Assembly (NCBI GenBank): GCA_030180135.1
Contig: CM058237.1
Location: 102,039,489 to 102,103,488 of the forward strand
Source of the DNA: Orychophragmus violaceus
Lineage: Eukaryota > Streptophyta > Magnoliopsida > Brassicales > Brassicaceae
Reading direction: 5' to 3'
Length of the DNA stretch: 64,000 bases
A model generated the notes under the pieces. That model saw only the letters and a program-made list of their open reading frames with translations. It did no database searches and was not told where the DNA came from. A program made the position numbers and the translations under genes. Position 1 is the first letter of the stretch. Each line of letters begins with the position of its first letter. Below are positions 22,200 to 33,897 of the stretch, in pieces.

Positions 22200-22740
22200 A
22201 TATTTCCCAATTGCCGCTTCACCTCCGACGACCCACTCCGCCTTAACCACCACCGCTAACCCATTTTTAGTTCTGAAACCGCCACCACACCACTATACCC
22301 ACCCCGCCCTCCGACGATCCACCACCTACTCGCTACCACCACAATCAATCGAAATCGCCCAGCCACCGCACACATCAATCTCGAACTCAACCGCGACCGC
22401 GACGCGAGGGATATGCGACGATGACGGAGGTGCGACGGCGAGGACTTGTCTCTGTCTTCGTCTATGTAAATCGTCATCTCGCCTTGTCTTCGTCCTCGTC
22501 CGGCGACGAGATCTCGCTTCCTCCGGGAGATCGTGTGGCTTCGTCTTCGTCGAGATCAGTTGTCTGATGAAGACGGCGTAGAGGACTGATGAAGAAGATA
22601 GAAAGCTTCAAGCTTCTGTGTAGATAGAAAGAAAAAAGAAGAAGATGAAGTTGAAAGAAAAGAAGGAGAAGGTTAAGTTCTGAGACGGCGCAGAGGAGAA
22701 GAACAGAAAATCTTAGATCTAGGGTTTTTTTTATTTATAA
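22200..22740. other. GC-rich block inside the CACTA element
   Basis: About 540 bases of clearly higher GC than the surrounding AT-rich element. A minus-strand 73-codon ORF (22256-22477) exists but I recognise nothing in it. It could be the leader and promoter of a deleted transposase gene or a captured host fragment. The sequence alone does not decide. Confidence 0.4.
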
Positions 22741-23154
22741 AATATAGATCTAACGGTCCAAGATTGAGTAGAAAAATAGATCCAACGGATGAAACTAGTG
22801 ATCCTTGTGATAAGATATTAGCCAATAACAAAATTAGTTGGATTTAAATAAAGTATAATACTCAAAAATAAATTAAAAATAGTAAAAATTCTTAAAATGA
22901 AAAAATAAAAATTGTTAAATTTAAAATTATAAGAGATAAAATTTCTAAAAGTGTTAAAAATTTTAAAAATGATTTAAAATAATTAAAATGAATATATATA
23001 TATATATATAATAACTTAAATGATTTAAAAGTAAAAAAAAAAAATTTTGATTTTAATTTTAGTTTACATCAGACTTTTATTTATTTTAAGCTTAAAATTT
23101 TATTTATGAATATATACAATAAAAATTATGATTTTAAAGTTTTTAATTTATAAT

Positions 23155-24140
23155 TTTAGGATTTATTTGGGGTTTAGGGTTTTGAATTTATAGATTTGTA
23201 AAATAAGAATATATTAGTGTTGAATCTTAGTTTTCTAAAAATAATTAGAGTTTAAGTTATTTGATTTTTGTTTGAACTTTAAAGTTTTAGGGTTTAGGGT
23301 TTAAAGTTTAAAGTTGAATTTATAATTATAAGAGATAAATGTATAATAGATAAACAAAATTTAAAAGAGTTAAAATATAAACATTGAAAAGTTATTATTT
23401 CTAAAACTAAAGTTACTATTAGGGTTTTAGGGTTTGTTTAGGGTTTAGGGTATGTTTAGGGTTAAGAGTTATGAAATTTGTAAGTATTGAATTTTTAGTT
23501 GTGGATATATTATAGTTTATGATTAAGAGTTTAGAGTTAGGGTTTAGGGTTTGGAATGTAAAGTTTGGAAATTTTAGATTTGGAAATAATAATTCATTTT
23601 ATAATTAATGTTTGTATTTTGATTTAATAGATTATGATTAAAAGTATGGTTTATAGTATGATAATGGTTTAGAATTTTAGGGTTTGTGTTAGGGTTTAGG
23701 GTTTTATGTGTTAGTTAGGTAAATATTTGTTTATGAAAGAATTAAGTTTTGTATATATAATCAATTTATATTTTGATTTTATAGTTTATGAAAGAATTAA
23801 GTTTAGAGTATGACTGTGGTTTAGTGTATAGGGTTTAATGGGTTGTGTTTAGGGTTTAGGGTTTGGAGGGTAAGGTTTGAAATTTTAGATTTGGAAATAA
23901 TAATTCATTTTATAATTAATGTTTATATTTTGATTTAATAGTTTATGATTAAGAGTAAGATTTATAGTATGGTAATGGTTTAGAGTTTAGGGTTTGGAGG
24001 GTATAGTTTGGAAATTTTAGATTTAGAAATAATAATTTTTTATAATTAATCTTTATATTTTGATTTAATAGTTTATGATTAAGAGTATGATTTATAATAT
24101 GATAATGGTTTAGGGTTTAGGGTTTAGAGGGTAAGGTTTG
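23155..24140 (+). repeat. Telomere-like TTTAGGG-rich tandem repeat within the CACTA element
   Basis: Many copies of TTTAGGG and close variants occur singly or in twos (near 23170, 23290, 23430, 23540, 23690, 23850, 23980 and 24110). They are spaced by AT-rich units that repeat starting AATTTTAGATTTGGAAATAA at 23569, 23881 and 24013. This is a degenerate interstitial telomere-like minisatellite, not a telomere array. Confidence 0.7.
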
Positions 24141-24493
24141 TAAAATTTTGATTGGACATATCTTAGCCACGAAATAAACGTGTCTAAATCGTGACTAATT
24201 AGACACGATTTAGCCACGATCTTTTACGTGTATAGGTTCGCCACGATTAATTCGTGACAAAACGTGGCTATATTAAGTCACGCTATATATCGTGACCAAA
24301 ACGTGACTAACTGCCACATTTTGGACACGATTTAGTCACGTTTTTTTGTCACGTAACAAATCGTGACTAATTCGTAACTAATTATAAAATAGCCACGATT
24401 TATCGTGACTAAAACGTGGCTATACGGTATATTTTTACTAGTGAGTTTGGAACTTAACAGTGCACTTAAATAAATAAAATCCGTACAGTCTCA

Positions 24494-25531
24494 TTGACCT
24501 CTTGCTTGATTCATGTCCCTTGCTTAGCCACAAGAGAATGGGTGTTGAAAGTTGGTTACTGGCAAGCTGGGAACTGCGCTTTCTCAGTATATCCATGGAC
24601 ACCAGAAGGATCACTGGAGATGCCAGAGTTGAAATCTGCGCCAACTTGGGCAATTTTGAAGAATATTCCCCCTCAAATGTACTCGCTTGATGGAATCAGT
24701 GTGATAGCCAGTGCTATAGGTGAGCCCCTTCACACTGAGAAACCGCGTCTCGATCAATTTCACTTCGGCGATACGAAGGTTAAAGTCGAAATCTCGCTGG
24801 AAGCTGCTCCACCTGAGTTGATTATTGTTAGAGATTCTCAGGGGAATAAGGTTCGAGTTAAGGTGGAGTATCCAAGACTCCCCCCGAAATGTTGTAACTG
24901 TGAGAAGTTTGGTCACCTTTTGAATCGTTGTCCTAAGCCGTTGATGAAGAAAGCAAAGGTGCAGGAACCGCCTAAGGCTCCTTCGGTTGTGGAGACAACT
25001 ACAGATATTATTCTAGATGGGGATCGCGATCAGGTAAAGCTGGCTAAGGATCCTTCAGCTCCTCCTCAGGAAAACTTGCCGGAAGTGGAGCCAAAGTCTG
25101 AGATTAGGATCAAGAAGCGATCTTTAAGTCAGCCTCCCCCAATTAAGCATTCTCGGGATAGTTTTCATGATCACTCTGATGAGGAAATGATGCTGGATTT
25201 GTCCAAGACGTTGAGTTCTGCAGTTGGTGAGGAGAATCTGAAGGACACAATGAAGTTGAAGGAATTGGATAAGGGGCTATTAGTATATGTGGCTAAGGTT
25301 GATGAGCCTTCAGGTGTTTCAGTTACTCAGGAGGACCCTTTGGTAGACCCTTCACTAGGTTTTTCTATCAGTAGTGCTGCGAAGAATCGGGCTCGCAAAA
25401 AGGAGAAGAAGGCCTCAAAAAAACTGGCTTTTCTGTCTCAGGCAGCGAAAGGTTTCCCATTCAGGCCCATGCCTCTAGCTCTAAACCATCAGAATCGGGG
25501 TTCTACCTCGAGGAAGATGGCTATACTCTAA
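24494..25531 (+). pseudogene. LINE ORF1: DUF4283-like / CCHC zinc-knuckle RNA-binding protein, N-terminally truncated
   Basis: An open frame of 345 codons whose Met at 24494 is fortuitous: the sequence enters mid-way through a DUF4283-like domain (VGYWQAGNCAFSVYPWTPEG, then WAILKNIPPQMYSLDGISVI). A CCHC knuckle, CCNCEKFGHLLNRC, lies near residues 133-146. A charged, low-complexity tail follows. In plant LINEs, ORF1 binds the element RNA to form the particle used for target-primed reverse transcription. ORF2 starts 31 bases after its stop. Confidence 0.8.
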
Positions 25532-25561
25532 AGCTTCGACTTTCCCAACCATTTTGTATAT

Positions 25562-28500
25562 ATGAAGATTTTCAGCTGGAATGTTAGAGGTTTCAATAGT
25601 CAGTCTCGCCAACGCGTAGTTAGAAGTTGGATTAATAATAGCAGGCCTGTTATAGGGGCGATTTTGGAGACGCACGTTCGTGAAGAGTGCGCTAGTAGGA
25701 TAGTTTCCTTGGTTTTTCCCAATTGGAGATGAGATAATAATTACTCAGCCTCTCAAGGTGGTAGAATTTGGGTGGTTTGGGAACCTTCAGTCTCCGTGAT
25801 AGTCCTCAAGAGATCGGATCAGATGATATTTTGCGCCGTTTTGGATCCCCTGTCTCACGTTTCTTTTTCAGTGGCTTTCATTTACGCTTATAATACTGAT
25901 ATTCAGAGACGAGCGTTATGGGAGGAGATCACAAATATCAGCAGTAACTCTCCGGTGATAGATCGTCCATGGATTCTTATGGGAGATTATAATCAAATAT
26001 TATACGCCAATGAGCATTACTCAGCTATTCCTTATGATTTGCCTCTGAGAAGTATGTCTGAGTTTCGGGATTGCTTGGATAGTAATGGTTTGGTGGATTT
26101 ATCTTCTAGAGGGGCCTTTCTTACATGGTCCAATGGACGTCCAGAAGACCCTATCTCAAGAAATCTAGATCGGGCTCTTGTTAATGCCCCATGGTTATCG
26201 AAATTTCCAGAGTCCTTTACTTTGTTTGATGCTCCTGGGGATTCGGATCATACTCCTTGTCTGGTCAGTACAGATGCTACGGTGGAGCCCTCCAGAAAGA
26301 GTTTCAAGTATTTCTCCTTCCTCTCCACACACCCGTCCTTCATCTCTAGGACGCGTGATGCTTGGACGAAGCCAATCTGCGTTGGTTCTGCAATGTTTTC
26401 TCTAGGACAGAGGCTGAAAGAAGCTAAAGTCAGTTGTCGGAGACTGAACAGAGAAGGATTTGGTAACATCCAACAAAAAACAAAGGAGGCCCTGTCTGAG
26501 TTGGAGCGCATTCAATCGGAGCTTTTGCTCAACCCCTCCCAGTCATTATTCCGAGAGGAATTTGTGGCAAGAAAGCGCTGGAATTTCTTTGCTTCTGCCC
26601 TTGAGTCATTCTATAGACAAAAGTCTAGAGTGAGGTGGTTGGAAGAAGGTGATTCATGCACAGCTTTTTTCTTCAAAGTGGTTAAAGCGAATCAAGCCTA
26701 TAATGCTATCAGATATTTAATGGACGATGAAGGGCAGAAGTTGGAGGATGTCGCTGCGGTTAAGAATCTGATGGTGGACTATTTTCACAGATTATTAGGA
26801 TCGGAAGATAGGGGAATTTTGGCTCCTCCGGTTTCGGAGATAAAAGAGATCCTATCATTTAGATACTCTTCCGATCTGGCTAATCAGTTGGTTGCCATTC
26901 CCTCTGATGAGGAGATCTCACAGACACTCTTCAAGATGCCTAAGAATAAGGCTCCCGGCCCGGACGGTTTTCCAATGGAGTTTTTTGTCCACGCTTGGGA
27001 TGTTGTTGGCCCGGATACGATCGCTGCGGTGAAAGACTTCTTTGTCAATGGTAACCTGCTCAAACGTTTCAATGCAACAACTATTGCTCTCATTCCAAAA
27101 GTGATAGGGGCAGATAAGTTATCTCAATTCCGGCCAGTCTCTCTATGCACCACAATTTACAAGATAATAGCTCGTATCATTAAGAAATGGCTTAAGCTGT
27201 TTGTTGACCAGGCTGTCCAAGGCAATCAGGTAGGCTTCGTTCAAGGAAGATTGTTATGCGAAAATGTCCTTCTCGCTTCAGAACTGGTCTCGGGGTTTGA
27301 CGAGCCTGGCCTAGTCACTAGAGGATGTCTTCAGATTGATTTGGCCAAAGCTTATGATAGCATCAATTGGGAATTCTTATTGAATGTTCTTCAAGCGTTT
27401 GACCTCCCGGAAAGATTCATCAAGTGGCTTAAGGAATGCTATACCACGCCTTCTTATAGTATAGCTTTCAATGGTGAATTGATTGGATACTTTGAGGGCA
27501 AGAAGGGACTGAGACAGGGAGACCATATATCCTCTCTCCTCTTTGTGTTAGCCATGGATGTTCTCTCAAAGAAGCTCGATAGAGGTGCCATGGATAATAG
27601 GTTTTAAATTCATCCACAGTGTGATGCTCCCCTAGTAACACATCTCAGTTTTTCTGATGATGTGTTAGTGTTCTTTGATGGAAGAGTAAGTTCGCTTGAT
27701 GGTATTCTGTCGATTTTGGAAGAGTTCAAACAAGCTTCTGGGTTGGGGATCAATAGGCAGAAAACTGCCCTATTTTTGGATGGAGGGAATTTTGAAGCAA
27801 TGAGGGTTATAGCTGAGGAGTTTGGGCTGGCGCAGTGCTCCTTCCCGGTTCGTTATCTAGGCCTTCCCTTGATGGCGAAGAAGATGAGGAAGCAGGACTA
27901 CCAACCTTTGTTGGACAAAGTTTCCCAACGGTTTAACTCTTGGACTGTCTGCTTCTTATCGTTTGCAGGCAGATTGCAGTTGATCAAATCGGTGATTTAT
28001 TCCACAATCACATTTTGGGCGTCAGTCTTTATCTTGCCGTCTATGTGTTTGGAGGAGATCGAATGAATGTGCAGCGCATTCTTGTGGAAGGGAGCAATCC
28101 AATCTGCAAGAGGAGCAAAGGTCAGTTGGGACTCTATCTGTACTTCTAAGGAGTGTGGGGGTCTTGGATTAAGGAGGCTAGTATCTTGGAATAAGGTTCT
28201 TTGCTTGAAGCTTATTTGGCTACTCTTTGTCTCTGCGGGTTCTCTGTGGGTTTCTTGGGTTCGCCGGAATCTGCTTGGTGGTTCCAACTTCTGGGAGTTA
28301 GAGTCTCCTTCTAGCGGTAGTTGGGTTTGGAGGAATATATGCAAGCTGAAGAACCTTGCAAGGGAGTTTGTGGTTTGTGAAATTGGCTCAGGTGGTACAG
28401 CAAGCTTCTGGTTCGATAACTGTACGGGCTTGGGTCCTCTTATAGACATCACGGGGTCTCGCGGCCCTGCGGTCTCCGGTCTCCACTCTTATGCTGTGGT

Positions 28501-28924
28501 TGCAGATGCGCTTCAGGATGGTAATTGGTGGATCTCTCGAAGTAGGAGCAGGAGCCCCATCATTCAACTCCTCAAAGACTGTTTACCGAGTGCCTCTGTT
28601 ATTGTTCCTGATGCGGGTGATGACTGCTTTATGTGGAAGGTTGGAGATAAAGCTCCGTCTCTGAAGTTGTCCTCCTCTGAAGTTTGGCATCACATCAATC
28701 CGCAAGGCCAGAAGGTGGAATGGTTTGATGCGGTATGTTTTACTGGAAGGATCCCGAAGCACGCGTTTCTCTCTTGGTTAGTGGCCCTTAACAGGCTAGC
28801 CACTAGAGACCGAATGTGAAGTTGGGGCCTGTCTGTCCCGGATAGCTGTTTGCTCTGTAATGCCGGAATGGAAACTTGCCAGCACCTGTTTTTTGACTGC
28901 TCCTTTAGTACTGCAGTGTGGTCC
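25562..28924 (+). pseudogene. LINE ORF2: endonuclease, reverse transcriptase, zinc-binding domain (first part)
   Basis: One frame starts with Met at 25562 (MKIFSWNVRGFNSQSR), the classical N-terminus of the APE-type endonuclease. It shows WILMGDYNQ (catalytic Asp/Asn block) and SDHTP. RT follows with IALIPK, FRPVSL, KAYDSINW, GLRQGD and the catalytic LSFSDD at about 27640. The zf-RVT domain (WHHI..GRIPKHAFLSWL) lies near 28690-28790. In-frame stops occur at 25730-25732, 27605-27607, 28064-28066 and 28817-28819, but no frameshift is seen in this part. The ATG at 25772 is internal, just after the first stop. The copy is dead but little decayed. Confidence 0.9.
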
Positions 28925-30928
28925 TGTAACATCCCCGAACCGGCCTACGGGCCATTGGGCGTCCATGGAACCGGAAACACTAAACTTAAGACCGTAAGTG
29001 ATCAAGGAGAGTGTTCTATGGACGGAAGAAGGTTAAGCTCAGCTGGAATGGAGCTTAATCAAGTGGGAATCAGCTGGGAAGGGTGTGGCCAGCTCAGCTC
29101 AGCTCAGCTGGAGTGTTTGGAGTGTGAATCAGCTGATCAGCTAGTGACACTAGCTGATCTAGCGCCCCATAAGCGAATGGACACAAAGCCATTGGTGGCC
29201 ATTCGCAAGCCAAAAGGCAGCCCTTGCCTTGGGCGGTTTCTTGGCGATTTTTAGCCTATAAATACAAGGCTTGGGGGTCAATTTTCGCACACAATTTCAC
29301 AAGGGGAAAACCCAGATTTTTTCTAAAGGCAAAGGCCAAGAAAAACCGAGTGAGATCCTAGAGAGAGAAAGGCGTTTTGTGGCCGGTTCTTGAGAGAAGA
29401 AACCGGCGATTGTTCAAGGGTATTGGTGGGTGAATTGGAGCGGCTTAAGGAGGCGTTATGGCGGGAGAAAGAAGCCGTGATCCGGGCAAGTCCACCACGA
29501 CCACAAAGGTTAGTCCGAGTCCCTATCTTCTCTCGGCCTTGGGTCAAACCGTGGCCTTTGGCCGGTTAAGTTGTGGCCGGATTGCACTCCTCTTCTTCTC
29601 CTTCTTCTGGAACTAGAACCGGGTTAAGTGGCACGGTTTTAGGGTCGGCTTGGTTGATCATTCAAGCGATCGGCCGAAGGCCATGATCGCGGTTCAAACG
29701 GTCGGATCGTGTGTCGCGGCGCCAAGGATGGTTGGGTTCGTATGCGGATGATCAGACGGTTGTTGGAAAGGCAATCGGGTCATGGGATGGTCGGACGGCT
29801 TATCGGGAATAGATAGCCGGACCATAACCGCAGGATGGACTGGCCGGCGTGAACGGTCTGGAAATGATCGGCGAACACGGACGTACCGTAAACCGCTATC
29901 GGATGGTCGGGTGAGTCGCGGACCATGCACCGCGGTATCGGATCGATGGTAACCGTCCGCGGAACCATCGCGTCCGTTCGTGGTGAACAGTCGCGACCGT
30001 TCGTACCGAACGAGTGCTATGGTCATGAGTCGTCAGTCGGATGTACGCGACGTCCGTAAGGACGATCGCTGATCATGTGCGGATCGGCTTACAGCAGTGC
30101 GCGCGGGACGATAGCCGGATGCGCGTATAGTCCATACGGACAAGCGCCCATCGAACGGTCATCGGCTCTCGGCATGCGCTTAGACGGAAGGACGGACGGG
30201 CTGACGCGCGATCGCGGTACGCGATGTCGTCCGCACGGTCTTCACGGACGTGCGTGCGGTACGTACTGACGGGCATCCTTACGCGATAGAGGCAATGGTC
30301 GAGCGCGGCATAACGCGCGTCACGGCATGTACTGATTCGATCGTCGGATGCACGTACCGCCGAAACGCGGATCGCGGATAACGGACCGACGCGTACGATC
30401 ATGGATCGCGGTTACGGTCGTGGACTCAGAATGACGTGACGTGGTCCGATTACCGAACTTAGCCGATTTAGAGGAATTTAGAATGGTTTAGGTTGATTGT
30501 TGCATGGGTTCAAATAGTATGATATTGTTAAGTTGTTGGTTTAATTACCGTATTATGCATACTTAACGTAATGTTTGTGTTTCAGGACATGTGGACGATC
30601 ATAAGGATGATTGATCCTAGGAGCGGACCAAGACGGGACGAGTGGTGTGTGTGTAGAGATAGACTTGTTTAGGACCGAATACTGTATTAGCATAATGCAC
30701 TTGACTCACATTGTATTTGGTACCTTGGTTTGATTAATAAAATTCTATTTCTGTCTTATGATAACTCGCTTGCCTTAGAATAGAATGAACGGAATTGTTT
30801 GAACGGAAATGAACTTAAGCTTGAATTTGACTAAGTATAGAATAAATGGGCTTGAGGTTGACAACGAACCTCAAGTCGGATTACTTAGAGAATGGAACGG
30901 CCGTTCCGGCCTTAGTGTCGGGATGGGG
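28925..30928 (+). repeat. 5' LTR of element C (7 bp short at its 3' end)
   Basis: Matches 31549-33563. It contains TATAAATA at 29257-29264, about 333 bases in, leaving a very long R-U5 segment. The 5' 250 bases are rich in AGCT repeats and inverted repeats. The segment at about 29690-30440 is extremely CpG-rich. Confidence 0.93.
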
Positions 30929-31530
30929 AGAGTCTAGTGTGGTTGGACCGGACATAATTGCCGAGACCACCGAGCAAATCCGATTCCTAAAGGCTAAAAT
31001 GAAGGAGGCGCAAGATCGCCAAAGGAGTTATGCTAACAAGAGAAGGAAAGACCTTGAGTTCCAAGTTGGGGACCGGGTTTACCTTAAGATGATTACCTTC
31101 CGAGGAAGGGCTAGGGTTTCCAAACGAGGAAAATTGGACCCGAGGTACTTGGGGCCATTCACGATTCTGGAAAGAGTCGGGAAAGTAGCCTACAAGTTGG
31201 ACTTGCCCAACGAGATGGAAGCATTCCACAATGTGTTCCATGTCTCACAGTTGCGTAAGTGCCTCTCGGACCAAGATGTTATTTTGCCCGAGATCCCCGC
31301 AGATCTTAAGGCAAACCTCACGCTGGAAACTAGACCCTTAAGAATCTTGGACCGGCTGGAAAAGGCCACCAGGAAGAAGGTAATTCAGATGGTCAAGGTG
31401 GAATGGATTTGCAACGGGTTAAGGAAATCACTTGGGAAACCGAGGCTAGGATGAAGGCTGATTACCCAGAGTGGTTTGAGGAGTTTACAAGGGACGAACT
31501 TCTTGGAGCGGATTCGGGGACGAATCCATT
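30929..31530 (+). pseudogene. Integrase C-terminus with chromodomain-like tail (remnant of pol, element C)
   Basis: An open frame (part of 30846-31454) reads TEQIRFLKAKMKEAQDRQRS, VGDRVYLKM, LDPRYLGPFTILERVGKVAY and FHNVFHVSQLRKC, the classic gypsy integrase C-terminal GPY/F region. A one-or-two-base indel near 31410 moves the end (KEITWETEARMKADYPEWFE) into another frame. That tail resembles the chromodomain-like ending of chromoviruses of the Tekay/Del kind. In such elements it targets integration to chromatin. The remnant is fused to LTR sequence on its left by the deletion and has no upstream Pol. Confidence 0.85.
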
Positions 31531-31548
31531 TCAAGGGGGGGGAGAACT
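31531..31548 (+). other. Polypurine tract of element C
   Basis: CAAGGGGGGGGAGAACT directly precedes the TG of the 3' LTR at 31549. Confidence 0.8.
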
Positions 31549-33570
31549 TGTAACATCCCCGAACCGGCCTACGGGCCATTGGGCGTCCATGGAACCGGAA
31601 ACACTAAACTTAAGACCGTAAGTGATCAAGGAGAGTGTTCTATGGACGGAAGAAGGTTAAGCTCAGCTGGAATGGAGCTTAATCAAGTGGGAATCAGCTG
31701 GGAAGGGTGTGGCCAGCTCAGCTCAGCTCAGCTGGAGTGTTTGGAGTGTGAATCAGCTGATCAGCTAGTGACACTAGCTGATCTAGCGCCCCATAAGCGA
31801 ATGGACACAAAGCCATTGGTGGCCATTCGCAAGCCAAAAGGCAGCCCTTGCCTTGGGCGGTTTCTTGGCGATTTTTAGCCTATAAATACAAGGCTTGGGG
31901 GTATATTCGCACACAAGTTCACAAGGGGAAAACCCAGATTTTTTTCTAAAGGCAAAGGCCAAGAAAAACCGAGTGAGATCCTCGAGAGAGAAAGGCATTT
32001 TGTGGCCGGTTCTTGAGAGAAGAAACCGGCGATTGTTCAAGGGTATTGGGGGGTGAATTGGAGCGGCTTAAGGAGGCGTTATGGCGGGAGAAACAAGCCG
32101 TGATCCAGGCAAGTCCACCACGACCACAAAGGTTAGTCCGAGTCCCTATCTTCTCTCGGCCTTGGGTCAAACTGTGGCCTTTGGCCGGTTAAGTTGTGGC
32201 CGGATTACACTCCTCTTCTTCTCCTTCTTCTGGAACTAGAACCGGGTTAAGTGGCACTGTTTTAGGGTCGGCTTGGTTGATCATTCAAGCGATCGGCCGA
32301 AGGCCATGATCGCGGTTCAAACGGTCGGATCGTGTGTAGTGGCGCCAAGGATGGTTGGGTTCGTATGCAGATGATCAGACGGTTGTTGGAAAGGCAATCG
32401 GGTCATGGGATGGTCGGACGGCTTATCGGGAATAGATAGCCGGACCATAACCGCAGGATGGACTGGCCGGCGTGAACGGTCTGGAAATGATCGGCAAACA
32501 CGGACGTGCCGTAAACCGCTATCGGATGGTCGGGTGAGTCGCGGACCATGCACCGCGGTATCGGATCGATGGTAACCGTCCGCGGAACCATCGCGTCCGT
32601 TCGTGGTGAACAGTCGCGACCGTTCGTACCGAACGAGTGCTATGGTCGTGAGTCGTCAGTCGGATGTACGCGACGTCCGTAAGGACGATCGCTGATCATG
32701 CGCGGATCGGCTTACGGCAGTGCGCGCGGGACGATAGCCAGATGCGCGTATAGTCCATACGGACAAGCGCCCATCGAACGGTCATCGGTTCTCGGCATGC
32801 GCTTAGACGGAAGGACGGACGGGCTGATGCGCGATCGCGGTATGCGATGTCGTCGACACGGTCGTCCGCACGGTCTTCACGGACGTGCGTGCGGTACGTA
32901 CTGACGGGCATCCTTACGCGATAGCGGCAATGGTCGAGCGCGGCATAACGCGCGTCACGGCATGTACTGATCCGATCGTCGGATGCACGTACCGCCGAAA
33001 CGCGGATCGCGGATAACGGACCGACGCGTACGATCATGGATCGCGGTTACGGTCGTGGATTCAGAATGATGTGACGTGGTCCGATTACCGAACTTAGCCG
33101 ATTTAGAGGAATTTAGAATGGTTTAGGTTGATTGTTGCATGGGTTCATATAGTATGATATTGTTAAGTTGTTGGTTTAATTACCGTATTATGCATACTTA
33201 ACGTAATGTTTGTGTTTCAGGACATGTGGACGATCATAAGGATGATTGATCCTAGGAGCGGACCAAGACGGGACGAGTGGTGTGTGTGTAGAGATAGACT
33301 TGTTTAGGACCGAATACTGTATTAGCATAATGTACTTGACTCACATTGTATTTGGTACCTTGGTTTGATTAATAAAAGTCTATTTCTGTCTTATGATAAC
33401 TCGCTTGCCTTAGAATAGAATGAACGGAATTGTTTGAACGAAAATGAACTTAAGCTTGAATTTGACTAAGTATAGAATAAATGGGCTTGAGGTTGACAAC
33501 GAACCTCAAGTCGGATTACTTAGAGAATGGAACGGCTGTTCCGGCCTTAGTGTCGGGATGGGGTGTTTCA
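31549..33570 (+). repeat. 3' LTR of element C
   Basis: Full-length 2022-bp LTR, TGTAAC..GTTTCA, with TATAAATA at 31881-31888. It is followed by the TSD copy GGTCC. Confidence 0.95.
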
Positions 33571-33575
33571 GGTCC

Positions 33576-33897
33576 TTTTTCACATCTAAGCTCAGCGTCT
33601 CGCCTCCTCCATTGCTTGAAGATCGGATGAGATGGCTCAAAGATCCCACAAGAGATGCTAACAAAGGTGATTCTAAGACTAGTACATCAAGCCTCGCTCT
33701 ATATGGTTTGGAAGGAAAGAAATAGTCGGTTTCACAACTCTACCTCTAGACCGCCGGAAGCATTGATCATGGACATTAAGACCACGGTTAAGGCTCGCTT
33801 ACTGCCTCTCTCTCGATCAAGGGGACATCCTCAATGCAGTTTCTATCCTTCAGACATGGCTAACAATGTTTTAGCTTTGGTTAGCTCTGTTGGTTGA
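33576..33897 (+). pseudogene. LINE ORF2, C-terminal part after the gypsy insertion
   Basis: Continues the ORF2 frame from 28924 (..VWS then FFTSKLSVSPPP) and ends with the plant LINE C-terminus ASLYMVWKERNSRFHN. A one-base insertion near 33655 shifts the frame within this part. The stop is at 33895-33897, then a T-rich 3' UTR and the A tail. Confidence 0.85.

Larger units (their letters stand above)
21598..24443. mobile_element. Non-autonomous CACTA (En/Spm-type) DNA transposon
   Basis: The terminal inverted repeats start CACTAGTAAAAAT at both ends and agree at 27 of 29 bases. The 3-bp target duplication AGT (21595-21597 and 24444-24446) is the size expected for CACTA elements. Both subterminal regions (about 21620-21860 and 24165-24430) are crowded with direct and inverted copies of GCCACG/CGTGAC motifs, like transposase-binding repeats. 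No transposase ORF exists, so it must be mobilised in trans. The middle holds a GC-rich 0.5-kb block and an AT-rich block with telomere-like motifs. Confidence 0.9.
28925..33570 (+). mobile_element. Internally deleted Ty3/gypsy (chromovirus-like) element C inside the LINE
   Basis: TSD GGTCC (28920-28924 and 33571-33575), LTRs beginning TGTAACATCCCC, and a 3' end GGGTGTTTCA. The 5' LTR (28925-30928) runs straight into the C-terminal part of integrase. The last 7 LTR bases, the primer site, gag, protease, RT and most of integrase are gone. A polypurine tract precedes the 3' LTR. LTR divergence is about 1.5 percent by eye (roughly 30 changes in 2 kb, plus a 12-bp indel). Confidence 0.93.

Noticed and set aside
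23155..24140. True telomere or chromosome end
   Set aside because: Motifs are interspersed and degenerate, inside an intact CACTA element with TIRs and TSD; not an array.
25772..25774. ATG at 25772 as start of LINE ORF2
   Set aside because: The true start is 25562, with the endonuclease N-terminus; 25772 only follows a premature stop in the same frame.
30846..30930. Met at 30846 as start of an integrase protein
   Set aside because: It is LTR sequence fused to integrase by a deletion; the fusion start is accidental.
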